Notes: generated by a model from the sequence alone, not told the origin. Positions 14,860 to 24,043 are shown, counted from the first letter of the stretch. The stretch is 49,383 bases of DNA from Myxococcota bacterium (GCA_023150895.1 JAKLJY010000056.1:1-49383); one strand, 5' to 3'. Program-made: numbers and translations.

Positions 14860-15864
14860 ATGCCGCCCGTCGCCCGACGCCCCCGCGAGGCCCTCGTCCT
14901 CTACGCCGTCACCCTGCTGGTGACCGTAGGCCTCACGCTGCTCTCGGACGTCTTCGGCGCGCTGCGCGGTTACTTGCTCGTGCTCGTCGCCGCGACGTTT
15001 CTGTACCTGCCCCTCGAGGTGCTGCACCGGCGAGGCGAAGATCCGGAGGCGTTCGGCATCCACCGACGGCAAATCGGCCGCGCACTGCGCCTGTGCGGAC
15101 TGTGGATGCTCTTCACGTTCCCGATCTACCTCGTGGGCTTCCACGTCTGGCAGGTCCAGGTCCTGCACAAGCAGTTCGCCCCCGAGCGCGCCCGATTCGA
15201 CCGCTGGCCGGTCGAGCTCGAAGACGCGCCGCTCGACCCCAAGCCCCCCCGCGAGGGCGAGGTGCGGTTGTGGGCGGACGGACCCGAGCAACTCTCGCTG
15301 CATTGGAAGCTGCCGCTCGGACAGCGTCTCGAGGGTCATGTCGAGGGCCGTCCGCCGGTCGCCATCGAGGGCGGCAGCGAGGGCTTCCAGCGGATTCCCG
15401 CCCGGGGCGACGCCGTTCGCGTCGAGCTGAGCGCGGGCGGAGACCGGCTGCCCCCCGAGCGCCTGCGCCTCGGCGCGGCCGGACTCGCCGCCGACGAGGT
15501 GCCCTACGAAGCCCGCCGCAGCTTCTGGTGGCTGCTGAACCTCGTGCTCGTACAACTCCTGCTCGTGGCGCTGCCCGAAGAGGTCTTCTACCGCGGCTAC
15601 CTGCAGACGCGCCTCGACGCCGTCTTTCCTCGCACCCGGCGGTTGTTCGGGGTGGAGATCCACCCGGCGAGCCTCTTCTGGACGAGCGCGCTGTTCGCCC
15701 TCGGGCACTTCCTGGTCATCCCGCACCCGCAGCGGCTCGCGGTGTTCTTCCCGAGCCTGCTCTTCGGCTGGCTGCGCGCGGCCGGGGGCGGCGTGGCGGC
15801 GGGCGTGCTCTACCACGCGGCGTGCAACCTGCTCGTCGAGATCGCGGGGGCGTTCTATGTCTGA
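14860..15864 (+). CDS. CPBP-family (glutamic) intramembrane protease with an inserted extramembrane domain
   Basis: 334 residues. Helices at about 11-32, 36-55 and 76-97 precede a 115-residue soluble beta-rich insertion (about 100-218), then the CPBP catalytic core. The core shows EEVFYRGYLQTRL with E240, E241 and R245, FALGHF with H283, and YHAACN with H319 and N323; these are the family motifs EExxxR, FxxxH and HxxxN. CPBP enzymes cleave within the membrane; some Myxococcota members are the proposed myxosortases that process MYXO-CTERM proteins. A candidate substrate tail lies in the giant surface protein 4 kb away, but I cannot tell which CPBP branch this is. The hydrolase gene starts eight bases before its stop. 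Confidence 0.85.
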   Translation: MPPVARRPREALVLYAVTLLVTVGLTLLSDVFGALRGYLLVLVAATFLYLPLEVLHRRGEDPEAFGIHRRQIGRALRLCGLWMLFTFPIYLVGFHVWQVQVLHKQFAPERARFDRWPVELEDAPLDPKPPREGEVRLWADGPEQLSLHWKLPLGQRLEGHVEGRPPVAIEGGSEGFQRIPARGDAVRVELSAGGDRLPPERLRLGAAGLAADEVPYEARRSFWWLLNLVLVQLLLVALPEEVFYRGYLQTRLDAVFPRTRRLFGVEIHPASLFWTSALFALGHFLVIPHPQRLAVFFPSLLFGWLRAAGGGVAAGVLYHAACNLLVEIAGAFYV

Positions 15865-16690
15865 TGCGGGTCGGGTGACCGGCGCCCTGCGCGCGCTGTG
15901 GAGCATGGCCGGTCCGCCCGGCGACGTGGACGCCCCGACCCACGCGGCCCTCGCCTACGCCCCCCTCGGCGAGCCCGGTCGCCGCGGCCGCCCGCCCGTG
16001 GCCGATCTCTACCTGCCCGACGGTCCCGGGTCGCACGCGGGGATCCTGTGGGTCCATGGTGGCGGTTTCACGGTCGGCTCGCGGGCGATGAAACCGATGC
16101 GCCTGCTCGCCACGGCGTGCCGCCGCGCGGGTTTCGCCACGATGACGTTCGACTACCGCCTGCTCTTTCGGGGCGGCGACGTGGATACGGGCGTCGAGGA
16201 CACCCGCGCCGCCTGGTCGTTTCTGGTCGCGAACGCCCCGCGCTTCGGCCTCGACACGCGCCGCCTGGCCCTCGGCGGCCTGAGCGCCGGCGGCTGCCTC
16301 GCCCTGCTCAGCGCGCCCACGCTGGCACCTGCCCCCGCCAAACTGGTCAGCGTCTTTTCGTTGTACGACTTCGAGACGCTCACGGGTGGCCTCGGCGGCC
16401 TGCTCGCTCGCCTGGCCGCGGGTCGGGACCCCGACGGCCGCCGGGCGCGGTCCCCCGTAAATGGTCCCGTCGTCGCGCTCGACTGTCCCGTGCTCGTGCA
16501 ACACGGCACCGCCGACACGCTCATCCCCGTCGACGACGCCCGGCGATTCGCGGCGGCCCGCCGGGCGGCCGGGCGCTCGGTCGTCTTGAACGTGTATGAC
16601 GGCGCGCCGCACGCCTTCTACAACGCCCCGGAGAGCGAGACGGCCCGCCGGGCCACGGCGGATCTGCTGGCGTTTCTGCGCGGGGCGTGA
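15857..16690 (+). CDS. alpha/beta hydrolase, hormone-sensitive-lipase type esterase
   Basis: 277 residues. The oxyanion-hole motif HGGGF (about 68-72) marks the HSL branch of alpha/beta hydrolases. GLSAGG carries the nucleophile serine (about residue 143), HGTADTLIPVDD carries the acid, and GAPHAFYN carries the histidine. There is no signal peptide, so a cytoplasmic carboxylesterase acting on short or medium acyl esters is likely. The ATG lies inside the end of the CPBP gene (eight-base overlap), indicating a two-gene operon. The substrate is unknown. Nothing in the first 45 residues matches a second domain. Confidence 0.85.
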   Translation: MSDAGRVTGALRALWSMAGPPGDVDAPTHAALAYAPLGEPGRRGRPPVADLYLPDGPGSHAGILWVHGGGFTVGSRAMKPMRLLATACRRAGFATMTFDYRLLFRGGDVDTGVEDTRAAWSFLVANAPRFGLDTRRLALGGLSAGGCLALLSAPTLAPAPAKLVSVFSLYDFETLTGGLGGLLARLAAGRDPDGRRARSPVNGPVVALDCPVLVQHGTADTLIPVDDARRFAAARRAAGRSVVLNVYDGAPHAFYNAPESETARRATADLLAFLRGA

Positions 16691-16694
16691 GAGG

Positions 16695-16722
16695 CGGCCT
16701 GCCCGCGCTCAGGGGCAGGCCG
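16695..16722. terminator. 10-bp inverted repeat between convergent genes, terminator-like
   Basis: CGGCCTGCCC (16695-16704) and GGGCAGGCCG (16713-16722) form a perfect 10-bp stem with an 8-base loop. It lies just after the esterase stop and contains the stop codon of the convergent secreted-protein gene in its loop. No T-tract follows on either strand, so it is at best a weak intrinsic terminator or an mRNA 3-prime end stabiliser for both genes. Confidence 0.45.
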
Positions 16723-17209
16723 TCGTGCTCGCCGAGCAGCGGATCACCGAGACCGTGGCGCTCGCGGTCGCCTTGCGGACCTCGAGCCCGATCGCGAGCG
16801 GTCCGCTCAGCGTCAGGTCGCAGATCGTCTGCCCGCCGACCGGCACGCAGCGCTGCGCGGGCTGACCGCCGACGCTGAACCACAGGGCCCCGCTGCCCGT
16901 GAGGGCCAGGCGGTAGACGCCCGCTGCGAACGCCTCGTAGGTCGTCACGGGCGCGGTCAGGACGGCGACCGGGTGGTCGGGGCCGTCCGGCCACGGCCAG
17001 GGCTCGGCGATCGGTGAGGCGCAGGTCCGCGTCCACAGGGTCTTGTTCGCGTTCGGGACGAACCCGCAGGCCGAGAGTCCGTCCGAGGACAGCGCCTCGG
17101 GGGCGAACGCCGCTTCGAGCGCCGGTTCGGTCGCGCGCGCGGACGGGGTGACGGTGATGCCGATCGCGGTGGCGACGGCGAGGGCGAGAGCGGGACGCAC
17201 GTTGAGCAC
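16709..17209 (-). CDS. secreted small protein of unknown function
   Basis: 166 residues when begun at GTG 17207-17209, which has GAGG six bases upstream. A further upstream GTG at 17231-17233 would only add eight residues in front of the signal peptide. The signal peptide runs about 1-26 and ends SARA. The mature protein has four or more cysteines, a Trp/Pro-rich stretch (EPWPWPDGPDHP) and a beta-rich C-terminal half with PVTTYEAFAAGVYRLALTG and QTICDLTLSGPLAIGLEVRK. The latter resembles a small carbohydrate-binding or PPC-like jelly fold, but I do not recognise the family. It ends in the loop of a convergent hairpin. Confidence 0.65.
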   Translation of the reverse strand: MLNVRPALALAVATAIGITVTPSARATEPALEAAFAPEALSSDGLSACGFVPNANKTLWTRTCASPIAEPWPWPDGPDHPVAVLTAPVTTYEAFAAGVYRLALTGSGALWFSVGGQPAQRCVPVGGQTICDLTLSGPLAIGLEVRKATASATVSVIRCSASTTACP

Positions 17210-17382
17210 GGGACACCTCGCTGGTGAATGCACGTCGAGAATCGAGCGCGCAAGACCACGGTGTCGAGCCGTTTCATACGTGTCAAATCTTGATTACGAC
17301 AACACAAGACAGAGACCGTTCGGACCCGCAGTTTGCGCGGACCTGCGGCTCGGTCTAGGCTCCCCGCGGAGTCGTCGCCCGG

Positions 17383-19767
17383 ATGTCGTCGTTCGTGCCC
17401 GTGAGCGCCCTGGCCCTTGCCCTTCTCGCCGCGGCGCCCGTGGTCCGGGCGCAGACGACGCGCGCTCCGGCGGCCTCCGTCGAGTCGCCTGCGGAGCCGC
17501 CGTCCGCGCGTCTGGTCCGGGAGGCGCTGGCCGAACGCGCGCTGGGTCGCAGCCGGGTCGCGCTGGCGCTCATCGACCGGGCCGTTCGCGCCGCCGCCCG
17601 CTCGGGTGCACCCGTTCCGGAAGCCGTGGCGCGCCGGCACCGCGCCCGGATCCTCCGGGACCTGGGCCGCGGACACGACCGGCGTGCCGGAGCGGATCTG
17701 GAACGTGCCCGTGCGCTTCTGGGCGTCGACGGCCCGGTGGAAGAGCGGATCGCGGTCGAGCTCGCCCTGGCGGCGCTCGCCGGCGCCTCGGGTGACCCCT
17801 GGCTCGCCCTCGGTCTCTACGCGCCCGCCCGCGAGCTCGCGCTGCGCTCGGGCCTCTGGAGTCACGCCGCGCAGGCCGCACTGGGGATGGCCGTCGCCGC
17901 CCAGAGTGCCGGAGACATCGAGGCTGCGCTCGTCTTCTGCCGGGAGGCCGTGCGGGCGGCGGAGCGGTCCGGCGCGGTGGCCGCCCAGCGACAGGCTCGC
18001 CTCTACCTGACGACCGCCCTCGTGCTCGCGGGCCACCCGCGGGATGCGCTCGCCCTCGCGGCGCAGCTCGCCCCGGAGTTCGTCGACCGCCCCGTCCCGC
18101 GGAGGCAGCTCGCCGTCGCGGTCGGGCTCGCGCGGCTCGCACTCGGCCTGCCCCTCGAAGCGCTGGCGGCCGCCGACGAGGCGATCCTCACCACGGGGGG
18201 GGCGCAGACCTCGGAGCTCCTGGACGAGCTTCACTTCGTCCGCGCGCGGGCGCTCATCGACCTCGGGGCGTGGCCCCCCGCCTTGCAGGCGGCCGAGGCC
18301 GGCCGGCGGATGGCGCGCTCACCGGCCCAGTCGGCGTCTGCCGACGCCCTCCGCGGTCGGGCACTGCTCGGCAGCGGCCGACGGGCCGACGCCATCGCCG
18401 CCCTGGAGGCCTGGCACCGTTCGACGGAGGGCCTGCGGAGCCGAGGCTCGACGTCCGGCGTCTCGATGGTGCGCTTCTACCACTCCGAACGCCTCGCCGC
18501 GCTCCAGACCCTCGTCGAACTCTACGTCCAGTCCCGTCGATGGAACGAGGCGTTCGCCGCCGCTCAGCGGCTCAAGGCGCGCTGGTTCAGCGAGACGGTC
18601 GCGCTGGAGCACGCCCGGGGAGAAGGCCTGCTCGACGGCGACCACCGCGTCCGGCGCGCGCTCCTGGAGGGCATCGAGCGACGGGATGCATCCCCCCTGC
18701 CGACGCTCCCGGACGTTCAGAGAGCGTTGGCCCCGAACGGCGCCGTCCTGGACTACGTCCACACCCAGGATGCGCTCGTCGTGTTCGCAGTCTCGCGTCA
18801 GGCCGTGGCCGTTCAGCGATATCCCGTGTCCCGGCACGCGGTCGCGGCGATGGTCGAGCGGCTGCGCGACGCACTCGCTCGCCAAGGACCCATGCCCGGG
18901 ACGGACGCGAGCGCCCTCTCGAAGCTGGTGACCGAGCCGCTCCGGGCCCTGCCGGGAAATGCGACGCTCGACACGCTGACGCTCATCCCGACCGGCCACC
19001 TCGGCGATGTGCCGTTTTCGGCCCTTCCGGACGCCCGGGGGCGCGCCCTCGTCGAACGCTTCGACCTCGTCCGGGCGCCGTCGGTGAGCACCTGGCTCGA
19101 ACTCGGCCGGCGCGGCGACGGACTGGCCGCGCCCGATGCCGCCGCCCTGGCGCTCGCCGATCCCGACGGTGATCTCGTCGCGGCGCGGGGCGAGGCCGAG
19201 GCGCTCCGGCTGTATTACACCAACGTCGAGGTGCTCAGCGGTCCGGCGGCGAACCGCACCGAAGTCGAGCGCCGCGCACCCCACGTCGGTCTGATCGAGG
19301 TCGCGGTGCACACGGGGGGCGGACAGGCCGAGTCCGGGCCCCACCTTCGGCTCGCAGGGCCCGGGGGTCAGTGGGCGCCGCGAGACATCGCGACGTTGAC
19401 CCTCGCCGGGCCGCTCGTCACGCTCTTCGCCTGCCACAGCAGCGGTGGACCGCGGAGCACCTCGGAGGAAGCGGCGACGCTCGACCGCGCCTTCGTCCTC
19501 GCCGGTGCGTCGGGGGTCGTCAGCAGCCTCTGGCCCGTGACGGACACGAGCGCGGCGCTGTTCTCGAGCCTCTTCCACGAGCGGCTCGCCGCAGGCACCC
19601 CGCCGGCCCGCGCGCTGAGCGGCGCGCAGCGGGCCATGCTCCGCATGCGAACGCCGGGGGCGTCGTCGCCCACCCGCGGCCTGATCCGTCTCGAAGAGGT
19701 CGAGGCCAGCGACGACGTCCGGGCCTGGGCCGGCTACGTACTGACGGCCGGTCCCACCGCCCCCTGA
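17383..19767 (+). CDS. exported TPR-CHAT peptidase (copy 1, diverged active site)
   Basis: 794 residues. A signal peptide (about 1-23, ending VRA) is followed by roughly 380 residues of Ala/Leu-rich TPR-like helical pairs. The CHAT domain (about 430-780) is a caspase-HetF-related cysteine peptidase. Active-site candidates are H643 in VAVHTGG and C684 in LFACHSSGG. Both catalytic residues are present, but the usual AHG and LSACxT contexts have changed. SGVVSSLWPVTDTSAA and the AxxFxxLF helix are typical later CHAT motifs. An export signal on a CHAT protein means it probably acts outside the cytoplasm. It converges on the HExxH gene, the two coding ends overlapping by 34 bases. It has partial resemblance in plan to the second CHAT gene. 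Confidence 0.85.
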   Translation: MSSFVPVSALALALLAAAPVVRAQTTRAPAASVESPAEPPSARLVREALAERALGRSRVALALIDRAVRAAARSGAPVPEAVARRHRARILRDLGRGHDRRAGADLERARALLGVDGPVEERIAVELALAALAGASGDPWLALGLYAPARELALRSGLWSHAAQAALGMAVAAQSAGDIEAALVFCREAVRAAERSGAVAAQRQARLYLTTALVLAGHPRDALALAAQLAPEFVDRPVPRRQLAVAVGLARLALGLPLEALAAADEAILTTGGAQTSELLDELHFVRARALIDLGAWPPALQAAEAGRRMARSPAQSASADALRGRALLGSGRRADAIAALEAWHRSTEGLRSRGSTSGVSMVRFYHSERLAALQTLVELYVQSRRWNEAFAAAQRLKARWFSETVALEHARGEGLLDGDHRVRRALLEGIERRDASPLPTLPDVQRALAPNGAVLDYVHTQDALVVFAVSRQAVAVQRYPVSRHAVAAMVERLRDALARQGPMPGTDASALSKLVTEPLRALPGNATLDTLTLIPTGHLGDVPFSALPDARGRALVERFDLVRAPSVSTWLELGRRGDGLAAPDAAALALADPDGDLVAARGEAEALRLYYTNVEVLSGPAANRTEVERRAPHVGLIEVAVHTGGGQAESGPHLRLAGPGGQWAPRDIATLTLAGPLVTLFACHSSGGPRSTSEEAATLDRAFVLAGASGVVSSLWPVTDTSAALFSSLFHERLAAGTPPARALSGAQRAMLRMRTPGASSPTRGLIRLEEVEASDDVRAWAGYVLTAGPTAP

Positions 19768-21167
19768 GGGGCCGCGCCCACGTTCGACCATCGAACCGCG
19801 CCGGCGCCGTCGTGACTCGGCCATTCGCCGGAAGCCGAGGGGGAGGGCCCGACCGCGATGCGCCACCGGGGACGACCCATGGCCGGATCCTCCGGCAGCT
19901 CGAGCTGAGTCAGGACCTTGCCGCGCTGAAGCCGGTGGCGCGTCGCGGTGAGCTCGACCGCCGCATAGGATCGGCGAAAGTCGAAGCGCAGCGCGGCGAT
20001 GGCGCGCTCGGCGGGATCCGTGGAGTAGACGTAGCGTATCCGCGCGCCCAGGCTCGCGACGTCGCCCTTCTGGTTGTCCAGGACGACCTCGACCTCGCCC
20101 TCGGCGCCCTGGCGACCATGGAAGTGCGTGGGGCCACAGAGGGCGCGGGGCGCTCCCCCCGTCGACGACGGACGCCACGCCGACGTGGCAAACGCCGCGA
20201 CGAGCGCTGCGATCGTGCGCTGCTCCAACGGCTCGTCGGGTGTCGCGTCCGCCGCGTCGCCGGCCCGCAGCAGCCGCTCGGCGACGAAGGACCTGCCCGG
20301 CGCCGAGTCGACGAACTCGAGGAGTTCGGAATGACCGGTTTGGGCGCCCTTCGCGAGTGAAGGGCCGAGGAACGCGCGCAGATCGCGGTGCCCGGTCGCG
20401 GCGAGCCACTCGCGGACCAACGGGAGGCGCTCCCGCTCTTCCGGCGTCCACACCGGCTCGGGAACCGCCGGCGTCCGGACGAGCATCCAGAGCGCGGGTC
20501 GAATGCCGATGGCGCGACAGTGCGCCCGCAGCCCGGTGCCGGGCGGCAGACCGGAGGCAATCTGCTCCATCAGGCCGAGTTCGGCGGCGTGACTGCGATA
20601 GGCGGGGTCGACGAGCAACGCGTTCAGGTCGAGCGTGGGCTCAATCCCATCCGGCCCGGCCTGACCGTCCCGCCCGAACGTCAGCGCGATGGGGTCGAGG
20701 CGGCTCAGGCCATGCCTCGACAGCGCGAGCACCGCATGGGTCGACTCGTGAAACTCCCGCCGCAGGGCGTCTCGCGTGGCCTCCGGATAGTCTTGACGGG
20801 CGAGGATGTCCTCGAAGCTCTGCACGAGGTCGACGTCGACGTCTTGCCACGCGCGTCCGAGGCGCTCGAAGTGATCCGTGACGATCTTCTCCGGTCGCCG
20901 CCGCGATGGGCCCGCCGCCACGCCCCCCCCGGTCGAAGGCGGGGCAACGGGGGCAGGGGCCTCACCCGAACGAAGACGCTCGTCGACGAGGTTTCGGATG
21001 ATGTCGGACAACGTCGGCCCGAACGAGTCGCCCGTCCGCAAGCGTTCGAGTGCGGCGAGACGCGCCGGATCGAGGCGCACCGAGACGGTCCGGGCCTGGA
21101 GTTCTCCATTGAGGTCCGGAGTCGAGCGGGTCCGCGCCCCACCGTGCGTACCGCGATCGTTGGCCAA
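19734..21167 (-). CDS. protein with ribbon-helix-helix-like N-terminus and HExxH motif
   Basis: 477 residues, family not recognised. Residues about 30-75 (ARTVSVRLDPARLAALERLR, then a SDIIRNLVDERL helix) read like a ribbon-helix-helix/CopG fold. An FHESTHAVL segment has the zincin HExxH signature (H140, E141, H144), so a metallopeptidase is possible, but a third zinc ligand is not obvious. The C-terminal 150 residues are beta-rich. There is no signal peptide. The start is TTG 21165-21167: GGAG lies seven bases upstream, and every earlier start would run towards the subtilase gene without a ribosome site. The 233 bases upstream hold a plausible promoter. It probably works with the neighbouring peptidases; the role is inferred only from context. 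Confidence 0.6.
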   Translation of the reverse strand: MANDRGTHGGARTRSTPDLNGELQARTVSVRLDPARLAALERLRTGDSFGPTLSDIIRNLVDERLRSGEAPAPVAPPSTGGGVAAGPSRRRPEKIVTDHFERLGRAWQDVDVDLVQSFEDILARQDYPEATRDALRREFHESTHAVLALSRHGLSRLDPIALTFGRDGQAGPDGIEPTLDLNALLVDPAYRSHAAELGLMEQIASGLPPGTGLRAHCRAIGIRPALWMLVRTPAVPEPVWTPEERERLPLVREWLAATGHRDLRAFLGPSLAKGAQTGHSELLEFVDSAPGRSFVAERLLRAGDAADATPDEPLEQRTIAALVAAFATSAWRPSSTGGAPRALCGPTHFHGRQGAEGEVEVVLDNQKGDVASLGARIRYVYSTDPAERAIAALRFDFRRSYAAVELTATRHRLQRGKVLTQLELPEDPAMGRPRWRIAVGPSPSASGEWPSHDGAGAVRWSNVGAAPQGAVGPAVST

Positions 21168-21241
21168 GTCGAGACTCCGTCGTGTGGAAGCATTGGCAGG
21201 CAAGCCGGCGACGGACCCCGTCGGACATCGGCCGCGACTGG

Positions 21242-21271
21242 ATATGACGGCAGGTTGGTCGTCCGGGTCAA
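21242..21271 (-). promoter_or_regulatory. putative sigma-70-type promoter upstream of the HExxH gene
   Basis: On the minus strand TTGACC (21271-21266) is followed after 18 bases by TCATAT (21247-21242). The -35 matches the TTGACA consensus at five of six bases and the -10 at three of six. It would give a leader of about 70 bases before the TTG start. In a GC-rich genome this AT-containing pair stands out, but it is a visual match only. Confidence 0.3.
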
Positions 21272-21400
21272 GCTTGCAGCGCCTCGTCCCGCGACGATTG
21301 GACGCTCCGGGGACCCCAAGGCGGGAACGCACACGTCGGGCAATCCGAGGCGGTATCGGCACGTAGCGACATCGCCCCACACGTTGCCGTGGGTACAGGC

Positions 21401-24031
21401 CTACTTCACCGCCGGGAACACCCACGTGAGCGAGCCGACCTCGTCGCCGAGCCAGGTCTGCGTCAGCGTCCATGCGGCGGGGCGCTTCTCGTCTCGATCA
21501 CCCGCGGTGACGACGAGCAGCGCGCGGCAGCGCAGACCGCGCGGAAAGACCCCCTTGAGGAGGGCCGTCGGGGCGGTCGACGGCTGTGCGACGACCTGCG
21601 AGGCCGACTGACCCGGGGGGACGAGCGCCTCCGGCAGCGGATCGAGGAAGCGCAGCTCCACGCGCGAACGGAAACCGTCGCTCTGCGTGCTCAGCACCAT
21701 CTCCCGGTCGGCGTCCGGATCGCCGACGAGCCAGAAGGGCAGCTCGAAGTGCGTCGCGCGCGGGTCCCGGACGACCATCTTCGTGCAGAGCCGGACGTTG
21801 TTCTCGTGCTTCAGCAGGTAATGGGCGCCGTGCAGCGTCGTGTACTCGGCAGGTCTCGGGCCGAGATCGGTGACCAGCGCGCCGGCCACGGCGGTGGCGT
21901 GCCCGCGCAGACACGGCGTACAGCGTTCGCGCAGCGCCTCGGCCGGCCAGCCCGGCGGCGGCGCCCCCGTCAGGGTGACGGTCGTGTCCCGGTCCAGATC
22001 GGCCTCCGGGATGGGGACCCGTTGAACGCTCCCGAAGGCGAGCGCGCAATAGAGCGTCGCGGGGAGCCCTTGCGCCAGCTCCACGACGACCGTGGGTGTC
22101 GTCGCGCCGGCCGGTCGGTCGGCCAGCTCGACCCGGAAACGCACGGCCAAGGCCCCATGCGCGTCGAGCGCGGGCTGGAGCGCCTGGCCGACGATGCCCC
22201 GGGGACCTTGCGGGGTCACGAACCGGACGTCTTCCGTCAACCGCAGGGCGTCCCGCAGAAGCCGCCGGAGGTCGGGCGTTTCGCCGACGGGACCGCGCTC
22301 GTCCGGCGCCGCGGGCGCCGACGGGACGCCGACGTCGCCCTGAACCCGCAGGAGGGCCCGGAGCGCCGGACTCCCGTAGGCCGAGGCCGGGCGGGCCGCC
22401 GGGTTCGTCCCGCGCAGAATGCGGGACTGCAGCAGCGCCACCGCGGCGGCCACCTGTGCGGCGCCCGCGGACGTGCCGCCGAAGTTCTCGAAGAGGGGCG
22501 ACGAGGCGGTCTCGCCGGCGAGGGTCAGCACGCCCTCGCCCCAGCCGCAAGTGTCGACTCGGGTGCCGTGGTTGTAGCGACCGTAACGGGTGTGGACGTC
22601 ATGCGTGGTGCGATCACCGAGGTCCCAAGCGACCCCGCCGACCGTGATCGCGCCCACGTCGCCCGGGATGGGGTCGGTGACGGCCCGGCCGTCCTCCCCT
22701 CGACGCCACGAGAGTTCCTCGGGCATCGGCCCGCCGATGAGCGGATCGATGTCGAGGCCGGCGTTGCCCGCCGCCTGCACGACCACGACGCCCGCGGCGA
22801 CGGCGAGCGCCATGGCGGTGGCGATGCCCGGCTCGGTCTGTACCGGGCACAAGGCCGGTGGGGCGAGCGGATCGTCGAGCCGGTACCGCGGCGTCTGCAC
22901 CTCGAGGAGCATCACGTCCCCGGGGCGCACGACGGGCCGGTCGTCCGCCCCCGCCGCGAAGAGTGCGCCGAGAATGGCCGACTCGACCGAGTACTCCATC
23001 ACGCCGGCGAGGGTCCCCGTGCGCAGGGTCTCCGAGACGAGCAGCGCGGCGAGCGTCTCGCGGCCGCAAGCGGAGCACGGGGTCACACCGGTTCGACCGC
23101 AGGTGCACCCGCCGAGGTGGGCCTCGACCTCGGGGCAGAGTGACCAGGGGGACGCGAAGTAGAGCTCGGCGTCCGGCGCGAGGCCCGCGAACCCGCGGGC
23201 GGCCGACGCGGCGGTCGCGCCCTGCGCCCCGAGCAGGCCGAGCGTCGCCGTGCCGTGGTCGAGCTCGCGCGGCGGGCCGAAGCTGCGGCCCCAGAGGATG
23301 CGGTCCCCCATGCCCGGGGGCAGATCGGGGTGGGCCCGAAAGCCCTGCTCGACGTCGACGATGCGCACGTTCTGGCCGCGGACACCACGCGCGTGCAGCT
23401 CCCCGAAGCCGAGGCCGCGGGGGGCGGGGCCGGCGAGGTCGCCGTCGCGCCGTGCCGCCAGGAAACTCAGATCGCGCGGATCGGCCGCCGGCGCGGGGGC
23501 AGGGCCGCCGTGCAGGTACACCTGCCGCTCGCCGAAGAGCCGGACGAGGGCCTCGATGACGGGCCCCGGGTGGCGGCGCCGCGGGATCTCGACGACGAAG
23601 AGACCGTTGGGGTGGGGCGCGGCCCGCAGGTCGATGAGGCCGGCATACGCCCGGTTGACCGCCTCCGCGCGACTCCAGCCTGGACCGGCCCCCGCCGGAC
23701 GAATGCCGCCGGCCCGCCGGATGCCGCCGCGATCGTCGATCATGCCGACGGGCAGGGCCTTGTCGGGCGAGCCGAACTCCGAGCCGTGCTCCACGAGGGC
23801 CTGCAGCGCTGCGTACCGCGCGGCGAGCGCCGCCGCGGGGAACTGCGCGTAGAGGCGTCGCGCGCCGAGGCGGGCCAGGGCCGGCGGGGCGTGGCGGTCG
23901 AGCGCCCGGGCCAACCCCAGAAAGCGCCCGTGCGCCGGCAGGGCCCGGTGGTCGACGCCGCCGCCTCCGTCGACCGAAAAGACGATCCGCCAGGGGAGCC
24001 GCGCCCCGAGCGCCAGGGACTCATCGGCCAT
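21401..24031 (-). CDS. subtilisin-like serine peptidase (S8), non-secreted, with extended N- and C-terminal regions
   Basis: 876 residues. The catalytic triad is visible: D226 in IVDVEQGF, H259 in LDHGTATLG and S521 in GGTSAGAAQ, with N of QAAGNAGLD as oxyanion residue. The first 215 residues are unlike a normal propeptide and carry an LFGERQVYLHGG segment before the core. An insertion at about 280-330 holds six cysteines (CPEVEAHLGGCTCG, then CSAC). The C-terminal 300 residues form beta-rich domains with another Cys pair (CTPC). There is no signal peptide, so unlike most subtilases it probably acts in the cytoplasm or leaves by another route. The gene follows the unknown 326-residue gene by 12 bases. 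Confidence 0.88.
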   Translation of the reverse strand: MADESLALGARLPWRIVFSVDGGGGVDHRALPAHGRFLGLARALDRHAPPALARLGARRLYAQFPAAALAARYAALQALVEHGSEFGSPDKALPVGMIDDRGGIRRAGGIRPAGAGPGWSRAEAVNRAYAGLIDLRAAPHPNGLFVVEIPRRRHPGPVIEALVRLFGERQVYLHGGPAPAPAADPRDLSFLAARRDGDLAGPAPRGLGFGELHARGVRGQNVRIVDVEQGFRAHPDLPPGMGDRILWGRSFGPPRELDHGTATLGLLGAQGATAASAARGFAGLAPDAELYFASPWSLCPEVEAHLGGCTCGRTGVTPCSACGRETLAALLVSETLRTGTLAGVMEYSVESAILGALFAAGADDRPVVRPGDVMLLEVQTPRYRLDDPLAPPALCPVQTEPGIATAMALAVAAGVVVVQAAGNAGLDIDPLIGGPMPEELSWRRGEDGRAVTDPIPGDVGAITVGGVAWDLGDRTTHDVHTRYGRYNHGTRVDTCGWGEGVLTLAGETASSPLFENFGGTSAGAAQVAAAVALLQSRILRGTNPAARPASAYGSPALRALLRVQGDVGVPSAPAAPDERGPVGETPDLRRLLRDALRLTEDVRFVTPQGPRGIVGQALQPALDAHGALAVRFRVELADRPAGATTPTVVVELAQGLPATLYCALAFGSVQRVPIPEADLDRDTTVTLTGAPPPGWPAEALRERCTPCLRGHATAVAGALVTDLGPRPAEYTTLHGAHYLLKHENNVRLCTKMVVRDPRATHFELPFWLVGDPDADREMVLSTQSDGFRSRVELRFLDPLPEALVPPGQSASQVVAQPSTAPTALLKGVFPRGLRCRALLVVTAGDRDEKRPAAWTLTQTWLGDEVGSLTWVFPAVK

Positions 24032-24043
24032 GTCGCCCTCGAT

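Noticed and set aside
17281-17286. TTGACA on the minus strand as a promoter for the small secreted-protein gene
   Set aside because: The -35 is perfect but no acceptable -10 lies 16-18 bases downstream (the 17-base position reads CACCGT).
19734-21167. Toxin-antitoxin module based on the ribbon-helix-helix-like segment
   Set aside because: No small toxin gene adjoins it and the RHH-like part is only a tenth of a 477-residue protein.
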